A DNA stretch of 15,784 nt from DASSFZ01 sp036514635 (lineage in GTDB: Bacteria > Chloroflexota > Anaerolineae > Fen-1058). Positions within the stretch are counted from its first letter, which is position 1. Each line of letters opens with the position of its first letter. This document shows, one piece after another, positions 7,783 to 14,050 of this stretch. The notes beneath the pieces are model-generated. The model searched no databases and was not told where the DNA came from. It saw nothing but the letters and a program-made list of their open reading frames with translations. The stretch is from positions 1-15,784 of the forward strand of contig DATBWU010000310.1 in assembly GCA_036514635.1 (NCBI GenBank), written 5' to 3'. The position numbers and the translations under genes are program-made.

Positions 7783-9510
7783 ATGCACCCGCGTGTATTC
7801 GCTTTCGATCTCGACGGCACGCTGGCCGAAAACGGCGTCATACCGCTCGAACTGCAAGCTGCGCTGCATCAATTGCGTGCGTCCGGCTATGCCCTGTTCC
7901 TGGTTACCGGACGGCACTTCGAGACGATCACGCTCGGCCCGTTGAAGGATGTGTTCACCGGGATCGTATGGGAAAACGGGGCGGTTCTCCATCACATCGC
8001 CACCGACGAAGTCTATCTCCCCTTCGGCCAGATCGACCCACACCTGGTTCAAGCCCTGGAAGAGACCGGAACCCCGCTCGAGCGCGGACGGGCTATTGTC
8101 TCCACCTCGATCCTTCATGACAGAACAGTCTGGCATGAATTCAGCCGGCGTGGTGGAGGCGCGGCCATCGCTTACAACAAGAGCAGTATATTGATATCGC
8201 CTCCAGGCACGGCCAAGGGCGCAGGGTTGGAGCGGCTCCTTGAGTTGTGCGGTTTCTCGCCGCGAAACCTGGTCAGTCTCGGCGACGGGGAGAACGATGT
8301 GTCCCTGCTGCAACTGAGCGAGATCGGCGTGGCCGTGGCCGACGCTGTGCCGATTCTGAAGGAAGTGGCCGATCTGGTAACCACTCAGCCTGGTCCTGCC
8401 GGGGTGCTGGAGGCGCTCCAGACCTACTGGCTGAATGGCGGCACACGGGCTTCGTTTCGCACCTGGCAGAACAAGCGCGCGATCCCCCTGGGTGAAGACC
8501 AGACCGGCGCTGCGGTTTCACTGCCGGGCACGGATCTGGCGAGCGGGAATCTGGCCGTCTTCGGCGACTCGAGCAGCGGCAAATCGTGGGTGACCGGACT
8601 GCTGGCCGAAGGGATGCTCCACGCCGGGTATCAGATTCTCCTCATTGATCCCGAAGGCGATTTCCGAGGGATGCGCGTCCTGCCCGGCATGATCGTGCTG
8701 GACGGCAACCGGATCACGCTCCCGCCGCCGTTGATCGCCATCGCCCTGCTGGAGAAGATGAATGTCTCCATCGTCATCGACCTGTGCGCGTACCCGATCG
8801 AGCGGCGCGCCGACTACGTGGCCGAGTTACTGCGCGAGCTGCGTTCACTGCGCGCGCGCATGTTCCGCCCGCATTGGATCGTGCTGGAGGAAGCGCAGTA
8901 TTTCCTGTCCGAGCATGACAATCCGGTTTCCGAAGCCCTGCTCCCCATGCTGGCCGACGGCGGCTGGGCCTTCGTCTCGTATCGCCCCGATCGACTGCCC
9001 GGGGCGGTGCTGGCCACGCTGGATCAATATCTGCTGACGCGCTTGAGCGAGCCGGAGTCTGTGCGGACGCTGCGCCGATGGTTCAACGGCATCGACGAGT
9101 CGCCGGCTTTCATCCCGCGCGGATACGCCTGGCTGTCCGGCCAAAAACTGGTGCGCCTGCGCTCGGGCAGCCGCCGCGTGCCGCACATTCGGCACTTGTA
9201 TAAGTATCTGGACAGCCCCCTGCCGCCACATAAGCGCTTCGTCTTTCGCGACAAGCAGAATCCTCTGGGTCTGGAGGCGGCCAGCCTGTTTGAGTTTCTC
9301 CAGCGTCTGCCAACTCTACCGATCGAGAGCCTGGCCTACCATCAGGCGCGCGGTGATTTTCCCACCTGGGTGGAAGATGCGCTGGGCGACGCCATCCTGG
9401 CCGGCCAACTGCGCAAGCTCGCCCATCGCGCGCTGGAAGGTAACGCGCTGCGCGAGGCACTGGTGCAATGCATTTCGGCGTATTGTGCGGAGTTGAAGGG
9501 ACCGCGCTGA
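7783..9510 (+). CDS. HAD phosphatase–HerA-like ATPase–DUF5752-like fusion, copy 1
   Basis: A 575-aa three-part protein. Residues 1 to about 215 form a HAD-IIB/Cof-like phosphatase: FDLDGT with Asp9 and Asp11, VTGR (41-44), Lys145 in GTAKGAG and GDGENDVSLL (167-176). Residues about 250-470 form a P-loop NTPase of HerA/DUF87 type: Walker A GDSSSGKS (261-268), LLIDPEGDFRG (286-296) and Walker B HWIVLEEAQ (364-372). The catalytic aspartate of Walker B is Glu. Residues about 485-550 (FVFRD, then YHQARGDFPTWV and LGDAILA) resemble the DUF5752 domain seen mainly in archaeal proteins. No signal or membrane segment is seen. HAD enzymes of this clade dephosphorylate small metabolites and HerA-like ATPases are ring motors. 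How the two combine is unknown. It is followed by a second, diverged copy in the same direction. Confidence 0.85.
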   Translation: MHPRVFAFDLDGTLAENGVIPLELQAALHQLRASGYALFLVTGRHFETITLGPLKDVFTGIVWENGAVLHHIATDEVYLPFGQIDPHLVQALEETGTPLERGRAIVSTSILHDRTVWHEFSRRGGGAAIAYNKSSILISPPGTAKGAGLERLLELCGFSPRNLVSLGDGENDVSLLQLSEIGVAVADAVPILKEVADLVTTQPGPAGVLEALQTYWLNGGTRASFRTWQNKRAIPLGEDQTGAAVSLPGTDLASGNLAVFGDSSSGKSWVTGLLAEGMLHAGYQILLIDPEGDFRGMRVLPGMIVLDGNRITLPPPLIAIALLEKMNVSIVIDLCAYPIERRADYVAELLRELRSLRARMFRPHWIVLEEAQYFLSEHDNPVSEALLPMLADGGWAFVSYRPDRLPGAVLATLDQYLLTRLSEPESVRTLRRWFNGIDESPAFIPRGYAWLSGQKLVRLRSGSRRVPHIRHLYKYLDSPLPPHKRFVFRDKQNPLGLEAASLFEFLQRLPTLPIESLAYHQARGDFPTWVEDALGDAILAGQLRKLAHRALEGNALREALVQCISAYCAELKGPR

Positions 9511-9754
9511 CACAGTCTTTGACCGCAAAGACGCGAAGAACGCTAAGAGACTGGGAAAATCGAGTTTGCACCGCAGAGACGCTGAGATCGCAGAGAAGTC
9601 GTTAGGAAAACTCAGCGTTCTCCCCGCACTTGCCGACCTGCCCCCTGCAAGGGGGTACGCGGCAGCGTGGGGCAAGTGTGCGCCTCGGCGGTGAATCGCG
9701 ACCCTTTTCAAACACTCTCGAAGCGCAGTTGCGTCTTCGTAGTGGAATTGCGCT
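9511..9754. repeat. Repeat-filled gap between the two HAD-ATPase paralogues
   Basis: The 244-bp spacer contains two direct copies of a degenerate unit, 9522-9549 and 9570-9595, beginning ACCGCAAAGACGC and ACCGCAGAGACGC. These are followed by nested inverted repeats. The inner hairpin is CCCCCTGCAAGGGGG (9641-9655), and the flanking arms are CACTTGCC (9627-9634) and GGCAAGTG (9671-9678). Related units occur upstream of hutI. No gene or clear promoter is visible. The second paralogue is preceded only by a weak GTGGA about nine bases before its ATG. Confidence 0.65.
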
Positions 9755-11527
9755 ATGCATATCAGCGTGGTTGCGACAGACTTCGACGGGACCATCTCGG
9801 AAGGCGATCGGCTCGCCCCCGAAGCCGGTCGGGCGCTGCACCGTCTGCGCGAGGCCGGTTACTTCACGGCGTTGGTGTCGGGCCGCTCGTTCGAGTTCTT
9901 GCGCGATCTCCAGCAGCGAGAGCAGGCATTCGATCGGATCGTCGCGGAGAACGGCGCGGTCGTGTATAACCCTCAAACCGACGAGCTGCGTCTTCCGTTT
10001 GGCGAAGTGCCCGCCGACCTGCTGGACATGCTGGATCGGGTAGGTGTTCCGCTGTGGCGCGGTATCGCCGCCGCCGGCACAACCACACAGTACGACGACG
10101 CCGTATGGGTCGCCAGCCGCGAACTGGGCCTGCCCGTCTACATGGAAACCAATCGGAACGCGGTGATGTTGCTGCCGTCGGGGGCCAGCAAAAGCGCGGG
10201 CCTGCTGACTCTGCTCAAAAGCGAGGGACTTTCGCCGCGCAACCTTTTGGCCTTCGGCGATGCCGAGAACGATGCAAGCCTGTTGCGCGCAGCCGAAGTC
10301 AAGGTGGCTGTGGCGAACGCGGCCGACAGCCTGAAAGCCATCGCGGACTACGTCACGCCGGAGCCTGGGCCGATTGGCGTGGTACAGTTCGTCGAGCAAT
10401 ACCTGCTCAGTCGAAAGCCGTTCGACTTTCCCGTGCACGGCGCGTATCACTTCGACCTGGGCGCGAAGGAGACGAGCAGCCTGAACGCTTACGACATCGT
10501 GGACCGCAACATCCTCATCGCCGGTGGGAGCGGGTCCGGCAAAACCTGGCTGGCCGGCCGGCTGGCCGACGGGTTGATCGACGGCGGCTATCAGCTACTC
10601 GTGCTGGACTCGGTGGGTGACCTGCGCTCGTTGCGGCGTCACGCCACATGTCTGTATCTGGAGATCGGCGACGGTGAATCTCTGCCGATCGGCCTGGTCG
10701 TCCAATTGCTGGCAGAGACCGAGCTGAATCTGGTGGTAGACCTCTCGCACATGCACACACTACAGGAGCAAGTGCTGTACGTGGCCGGGCTGCTCCGGCG
10801 CGTCGTGGAAATGCGCGGGCGGCTCGGCAAGCCACATTGGCTCATCGTCGACGAGGCGCAAGACCTGCTCGGCGGGCGCGATAACCCGGCGCAGTTGCCT
10901 CTGCTGCGCGACTCGAACGCGCCCGGCATGTGCCTGGCCACCTGGCAGCCCACGCGCTTGGGTGAGGCGATCCTGGATCGCATGGACGGTTTCCTCTTGG
11001 CCCATCATCGACTGGCGAGCGAGGTCGATTGCCTGACGCGCGTGCTGTCCACCCGTGGCCTGGATGCGAGCGACCTGGCCGATCGGCTCGATCGGCTGAA
11101 CGATGGGCAGGCTTTAGAATGGGGCTTGACCTCGACGCCGGGTAACGCGCCGAGGCTTCTCAAGTTTCCGCTGGGGCCGCGCACCTTCCTCCAGATGCAG
11201 CGCTTGCAGCAGTACGTGGAGGACAAAGCGCCCCCGTCCCAGCAGTTCTACTTCCGCGACACGGGAGGGCAGACTCTACCCGCCGGCAACTTGAGCGACC
11301 TGATCGAGCGCCTGCGCACGCTCGACGAGTCAGTGATCGCCTTTCATTACCAGCGCGGCGATTTCAGCCGGTGGATTCGGAGCGTGCTCCACGACGAAAC
11401 GCTGGCTCGCTGGCTGGAGCGGTTGCAGACCACCGACCTGTCCGGCGAGGCGCTGCGCCTGGCTCTGGTCGAAACGTTCGAACAGCGTCGCCGCGCGCTG
11501 GAGCGGCTCAGAGAGAAAGTCCTCTGA
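9755..11527 (+). CDS. HAD phosphatase–HerA-like ATPase–DUF5752-like fusion, copy 2
   Basis: A 590-aa paralogue of the gene before it, collinear along its whole length but strongly diverged. The HAD domain keeps TDFDGT (Asp9, Asp11), VSGR (41-44), Lys146 and GDAENDASLL (168-177). The ATPase domain has a textbook Walker A GGSGSGKT (257-264) and Walker B HWLIVDEAQ (361-369). The IDPEGD segment of copy 1 is here LDSVGD (284-289). The C-terminal DUF5752-like segment is clearer than in copy 1: FYFRD (498-502), FHYQRGDFSRWI (530-541), VLHDETLARWL (544-554). The last 30 residues are a charged helix. All catalytic HAD and ATPase residues look intact. Cytoplasmic location is expected. The tandem pairing suggests that the two proteins may form mixed complexes or have divided roles; this is inference. 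The gene converges on hutI. Confidence 0.86.
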   Translation: MHISVVATDFDGTISEGDRLAPEAGRALHRLREAGYFTALVSGRSFEFLRDLQQREQAFDRIVAENGAVVYNPQTDELRLPFGEVPADLLDMLDRVGVPLWRGIAAAGTTTQYDDAVWVASRELGLPVYMETNRNAVMLLPSGASKSAGLLTLLKSEGLSPRNLLAFGDAENDASLLRAAEVKVAVANAADSLKAIADYVTPEPGPIGVVQFVEQYLLSRKPFDFPVHGAYHFDLGAKETSSLNAYDIVDRNILIAGGSGSGKTWLAGRLADGLIDGGYQLLVLDSVGDLRSLRRHATCLYLEIGDGESLPIGLVVQLLAETELNLVVDLSHMHTLQEQVLYVAGLLRRVVEMRGRLGKPHWLIVDEAQDLLGGRDNPAQLPLLRDSNAPGMCLATWQPTRLGEAILDRMDGFLLAHHRLASEVDCLTRVLSTRGLDASDLADRLDRLNDGQALEWGLTSTPGNAPRLLKFPLGPRTFLQMQRLQQYVEDKAPPSQQFYFRDTGGQTLPAGNLSDLIERLRTLDESVIAFHYQRGDFSRWIRSVLHDETLARWLERLQTTDLSGEALRLALVETFEQRRRALERLREKVL

Positions 11528-11650
11528 CCCGGGCAAGCCCGAACCAAGCCGGGCAAAACCACGGAGCCAGCGAGACCCGGAGAAAACCTAGGACTGAAAT
11601 CTCTGTGCTCTCCGTCCCACAGGGAGGCTTCGCACTGTCTCCGTGGGAAA
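11521..11650. repeat. Inverted-repeat element between converging genes, forming the hutI 3' end
   Basis: CCACGGAG (11559-11566) and CTCCGTGG (11639-11646) are perfect inverted arms about 70 bp apart. The interior contains CTCTGTG and CTCTCCGT blocks typical of degenerate 'cacggagacacagag' intergenic repeats. A CCCGGGCAAGCCCG stretch with a second GCCGGGCAA lies just left of it. The hutI stop codon (11588-11590) and its last ~20 codons lie inside this element. Confidence 0.6.
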
Positions 11651-12985
11651 CCCCTTCTCGACGACGACGCGCCCGCGTTTGATCACGGTCTCGACCAGGT
11701 TCACCCCGTAGTGATAGCCGATGTGCCGGTAGTCGGGGACATTCAGCACGACCACGTCGGCCTGCCGGTTCGCCGCGAGCGACCCGATTCGATCCCCCAG
11801 CCCGATCGCGTGCGCGGCATTCAGCGTCGAGGCGACGATCGCCTGCGCAGGCGTGACCTTCAGGTAGCGGCAAGCGATGGCGATCACCATTTGCATCGAC
11901 TCGCACCACGTCGTGCCGGGGTTGCAATCGGTCGCCAGCGCCAGGATGCCGCCCGCGTCGAGGATCGCCTTCGCCGGTGTGAAGCGCGTCTCTCCGAGCC
12001 CAAACGGCGTGCCCGGCAGCGACACGGCGACCGTGTTGGACTTGCCCAGCGCCTCGATTTCATCCGGCGGCGTGACGACCAGATGATCCGCGCTGGTCGC
12101 GCCCATTTCGACGCCGAGCCGCGTCCCCCCCAGCGGATCGAACTCGTCCGAATGAATCTTCAGCCCAAAGCCCAACGCTCTCGCGCACTCCAGAATTCGC
12201 CTCGACTGCGCAAGCGTGAACGCGCCCGTCTCACAAAACACATCACAGAATAATTGGGGATTGCGGAATGCGGACTGCTTGCGCCCCGCTCTGCGAGGTT
12301 GCGGATTGCGGCCCTCATTCCGCAATCCAAAATCCGAAATCCGAAATTCACGCACTGCCGGTAGCATCTCGTTGACGACGAGATCGGTGTACGCCTCTTC
12401 GCGGCCGTTGTATTCGGTGGGGATAGCGTGCGCGCCGAGGAAGGTCGGCACGAGATCGATGGGATGGCTCGCAGACAGCCGGGCGATGGCCTGGAACATG
12501 CGCAATTCCGCATCGGTCGCCAATCCATAACCGGTCTTGGCCTCGACCGTCGTCGTGCCGAGAGCCAGCATCCGGTCGAGCCGTGCGCGCGTCTGCTCGA
12601 CGAGCTGCTCGACGCTCGCGGCGCGGGTGGCCCGCACGGTAGACATGATCCCGCCGCCTGCGGCCATCATCTCAAGGTACGTCGCGCCGGCGATACGCTT
12701 CTCGAACTCGGCAGCGCGGTCGCCCGCCCACACGACGTGCGTGTGCGGATCGACGAAGCCGGGCAGCACCACTTTGCCGCTCGCGTCGATCGTGCGCGCG
12801 GGCCGATAGCGTGTGGCCAGGTCGCTCGTCGGCCCGACGGCGACGATCGTCTCACCATCGATCGCGACCGCGCCATCTTCGATCAGGCCAAGACCGCCGA
12901 GCCGGTGGCCGCGCTGCGGGCCGTTGTCATGTGGAGGAATTGTGAGCAATTGCGAGGCGTGCCGAACGAGGAGATCGACATTCAT
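11588..12985 (-). CDS. hutI: Imidazolonepropionase (HutI) with repeat insertion
   Basis: The third enzyme of histidine degradation. It hydrolyses 4-imidazolone-5-propionate to N-formimino-L-glutamate in the cytoplasm. The 465-aa amidohydrolase shows the metal and active-site blocks: PGFVDPHTH (His81, His83), GAHAIPTEY (His186), KIHSDEF (His278) and ATDCNPGT (Asp353). The gene is longer than usual for the family (about 400-430 aa). Two foreign-looking segments explain this. Residues about 212-245 are encoded by an inverted-repeat element, interrupting the usual LPAV...FCDVFCE stretch in frame. The tail after about residue 446 comes from another repeat. All ligands are retained, so the enzyme may still be active. 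The ATG at 12985 has no strong ribosome binding site. No other hut gene is in the window. Confidence 0.93.
   Translation of the reverse strand: MNVDLLVRHASQLLTIPPHDNGPQRGHRLGGLGLIEDGAVAIDGETIVAVGPTSDLATRYRPARTIDASGKVVLPGFVDPHTHVVWAGDRAAEFEKRIAGATYLEMMAAGGGIMSTVRATRAASVEQLVEQTRARLDRMLALGTTTVEAKTGYGLATDAELRMFQAIARLSASHPIDLVPTFLGAHAIPTEYNGREEAYTDLVVNEMLPAVREFRISDFGLRNEGRNPQPRRAGRKQSAFRNPQLFCDVFCETGAFTLAQSRRILECARALGFGLKIHSDEFDPLGGTRLGVEMGATSADHLVVTPPDEIEALGKSNTVAVSLPGTPFGLGETRFTPAKAILDAGGILALATDCNPGTTWCESMQMVIAIACRYLKVTPAQAIVASTLNAAHAIGLGDRIGSLAANRQADVVVLNVPDYRHIGYHYGVNLVETVIKRGRVVVEKGFPTETVRSLPVGRRAQRFQS
12251..12352. repeat. Inverted-repeat insertion inside hutI
   Basis: A perfect 13-bp inverted repeat, GGATTGCGGAATG (12258-12270) and CATTCCGCAATCC (12316-12328), brackets a 45-bp interior. 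It is followed by tandem AATCCGAA-type units (12330-12348). The block translates in the hutI frame as RISDFGLRNEG...SAFRNPQL, which is out of character with the rest of HutI. Peptides of the 'FRNPQ/SDFGLRN' type are what this dispersed repeat gives when read through. The boundaries are estimated from where HutI family similarity resumes. Confidence 0.75.
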
Positions 12986-13003
12986 CGTGGTCTTACCGCC
13001 GCC

Positions 13004-13206
13004 GCCAAAGGCGCGCAGAGATCGCAGAGGTTTTGAGGCTCTACCGACTTTGATGGGAGATTGAACCGCTAAGACACAAAGGACGCCAAGTTTTTAAATG
13101 CTTGGCGCTCTTTGCGCCTTCGCGGTGAGCATTTTCCCGCTGGAGCCGGGAGAGCCGGTTTTGAATACCTCGGCGTTCTTCGTGCGCTCTGCGGTGAATC
13201 GGTTTT
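13004..13206. repeat. Cluster of 'ACCGCAGAGACGC' repeat units upstream of hutI
   Basis: The region holds an imperfect palindrome with arms 13065-13090 and 13101-13126 (21 of 26 positions complementary). Each arm is an ACCGC-AAG-CAAAG-CGCCAAG unit. Another inverted unit lies at 13169-13195 and a partial direct one at 13004-13029. These are members of the family found at 9522-9595. The palindrome could fold in RNA and separate the hypothetical gene from hutI. No coding sequence is supported. Confidence 0.65.
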
Positions 13207-13809
13207 TTAGGGCTTGATGCCGCGTCGCCAGGTGGTGACTGCGCCAGCCAGCATGGCAAGCTGCGCGCGAATGTGCTTGAGCACCACCGGCACGCGCGCA
13301 CGCAGGCTATCCATCGCCATCGCGTCGATCTCGCCTTCCGTCATCGCGCGCGCCATGTGCGCGTACACGCCGATGCGCAGCGGCCACAGGCTGACGTACC
13401 ACTCCGGCTGGTCGCCATCAGTGTTGGCGACCAGCTCGGCGCGCACCGTCAGCGCCGAGTACATGTGCCGATCGGCGTGCGGCGAGTTCAGCGCCAGGCC
13501 GAAGTAATTGTGAACGTCATCCAACCGCGCGCGATAGTCACCGCGCAGCACGCGCGCTACAAAACAACGATACAGGATGTGCAGGGATACACCGCGTGGC
13601 CGGAGGGCGACGAGCGTCAGGCGCGCTTCCGGCGGACGCTCGTCCAGGGGCATCGCCGGCTCGATCGGCTGGAGACCCACACTGGTGACCGGCATCAAAA
13701 CGTAATCGTCGAGCGACGCGACAAACAGCGAGTCGGAGTTGATGACCAATCCGGCGCGTGCGATCTCGTTGAGGAATAGCACGTGCAGATCGTAAGACGA
13801 GATAGCCAT
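13207..13809 (-). CDS. Hypothetical protein, 200 aa
   Basis: I do not recognise a family. The 200-aa protein has no signal peptide and no clear membrane helix. Its N-terminus MAISSYDLHVLFLNEIARAG looks like a short helix. A core strand region reads ARLTLVALRPRGVSLHILY. The segment EWYVSLWPLRIGVYAHMARA is followed by a helical, Arg/Ala-rich C-terminus ending TTWRRGIKP. Codon use is GC-rich like the neighbours, and the frame is open for 603 bp, which supports a real gene. The ATG at 13809 has no good ribosome binding site. The tRNA-Arg gene lies 37 bp upstream on the same strand. The stop falls at the edge of a repeat cluster, so the last residues could be repeat-derived. No function is proposed. 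Confidence 0.6.
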   Translation of the reverse strand: MAISSYDLHVLFLNEIARAGLVINSDSLFVASLDDYVLMPVTSVGLQPIEPAMPLDERPPEARLTLVALRPRGVSLHILYRCFVARVLRGDYRARLDDVHNYFGLALNSPHADRHMYSALTVRAELVANTDGDQPEWYVSLWPLRIGVYAHMARAMTEGEIDAMAMDSLRARVPVVLKHIRAQLAMLAGAVTTWRRGIKP

Positions 13810-13846
13810 ACCGGAAGCATTGTCAGTGTGAAGTATAAAACAAAGG

Positions 13847-13920
13847 CGCCCCCGGCAGGACTTGAACCCACAACCGTTTCCTTAGGACGGAACTGCTCTA
13901 TCCTATTGAGCTACGGGGGC
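13847..13920 (-). tRNA. tRNA-Arg (anticodon CCU)
   Basis: On the minus strand a 74-nt cloverleaf forms. The acceptor GCCCCCG pairs with CGGGGGC, and the D stem GCTC pairs with GAGC. The anticodon arm GTTCC-GTCCTAA-GGAAA has CCT in positions 34-36. The T arm is GTGGG-TTCAAGT-CCTGC. The discriminator base is G and the CCA end is not encoded. Position 27-43 is a G-A mismatch, and 32 is G rather than a pyrimidine. The tRNA reads AGG codons. Confidence 0.93.
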
Positions 13921-13928
13921 ACGCTTGG

Positions 13929-13937
13929 ATTATAGCA
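13929..13937 (-). promoter_or_regulatory. Extended -10 promoter of the tRNA-Arg gene
   Basis: On the minus strand TGCTATAAT (13937-13929) is a perfect extended -10 element. It ends eight bases before the first tRNA nucleotide, so the transcript would have only a few leader bases. No convincing -35 box is seen, which fits an extended -10 promoter. Confidence 0.6.
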
Positions 13938-14008
13938 TAGGTAAACAGGCGATTGGGATAGTTCCATACTCACATTATTAGGAGAGCATTCGGTAATTCG
14001 TGGGCAAC

Positions 14009-14030
14009 GCCCGGTGATTCATCACCGGGC
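14009..14030. repeat. Perfect hairpin repeat left of the IS66 element
   Basis: Arms GCCCGGTGA (14009-14017) and TCACCGGGC (14022-14030) enclose TTCA. It has the same TTCATC core as the hairpins at 1-100, with a different stem. The following CTGAAAAAGCGAAGCCTGCTG-like stretch (14030-14050) looks like the second half of the same element. It is cut by the left end of the insertion sequence at 14051. Confidence 0.7.
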
Positions 14031-14050
14031 TGAAAAAGCGAAGCCTGCTG

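Noticed and set aside
7606..8313. 235-aa minus-strand frame covering the start of the first HAD-ATPase gene
   Set aside because: Overlaps the HAD domain in antisense. There is no motif and it would block the promoter region.
9602..10450. 282-aa minus-strand frame opposite the second HAD-ATPase gene
   Set aside because: Antisense to the well-supported HAD domain and spanning the intergenic repeat region, with no recognisable features.
7783..11527. HAD-ATPase genes considered as conjugation VirB4/TraG-type ATPases
   Set aside because: There is no transfer, pilus or relaxase gene nearby, and the proteins carry an N-terminal phosphatase domain not found in VirB4.
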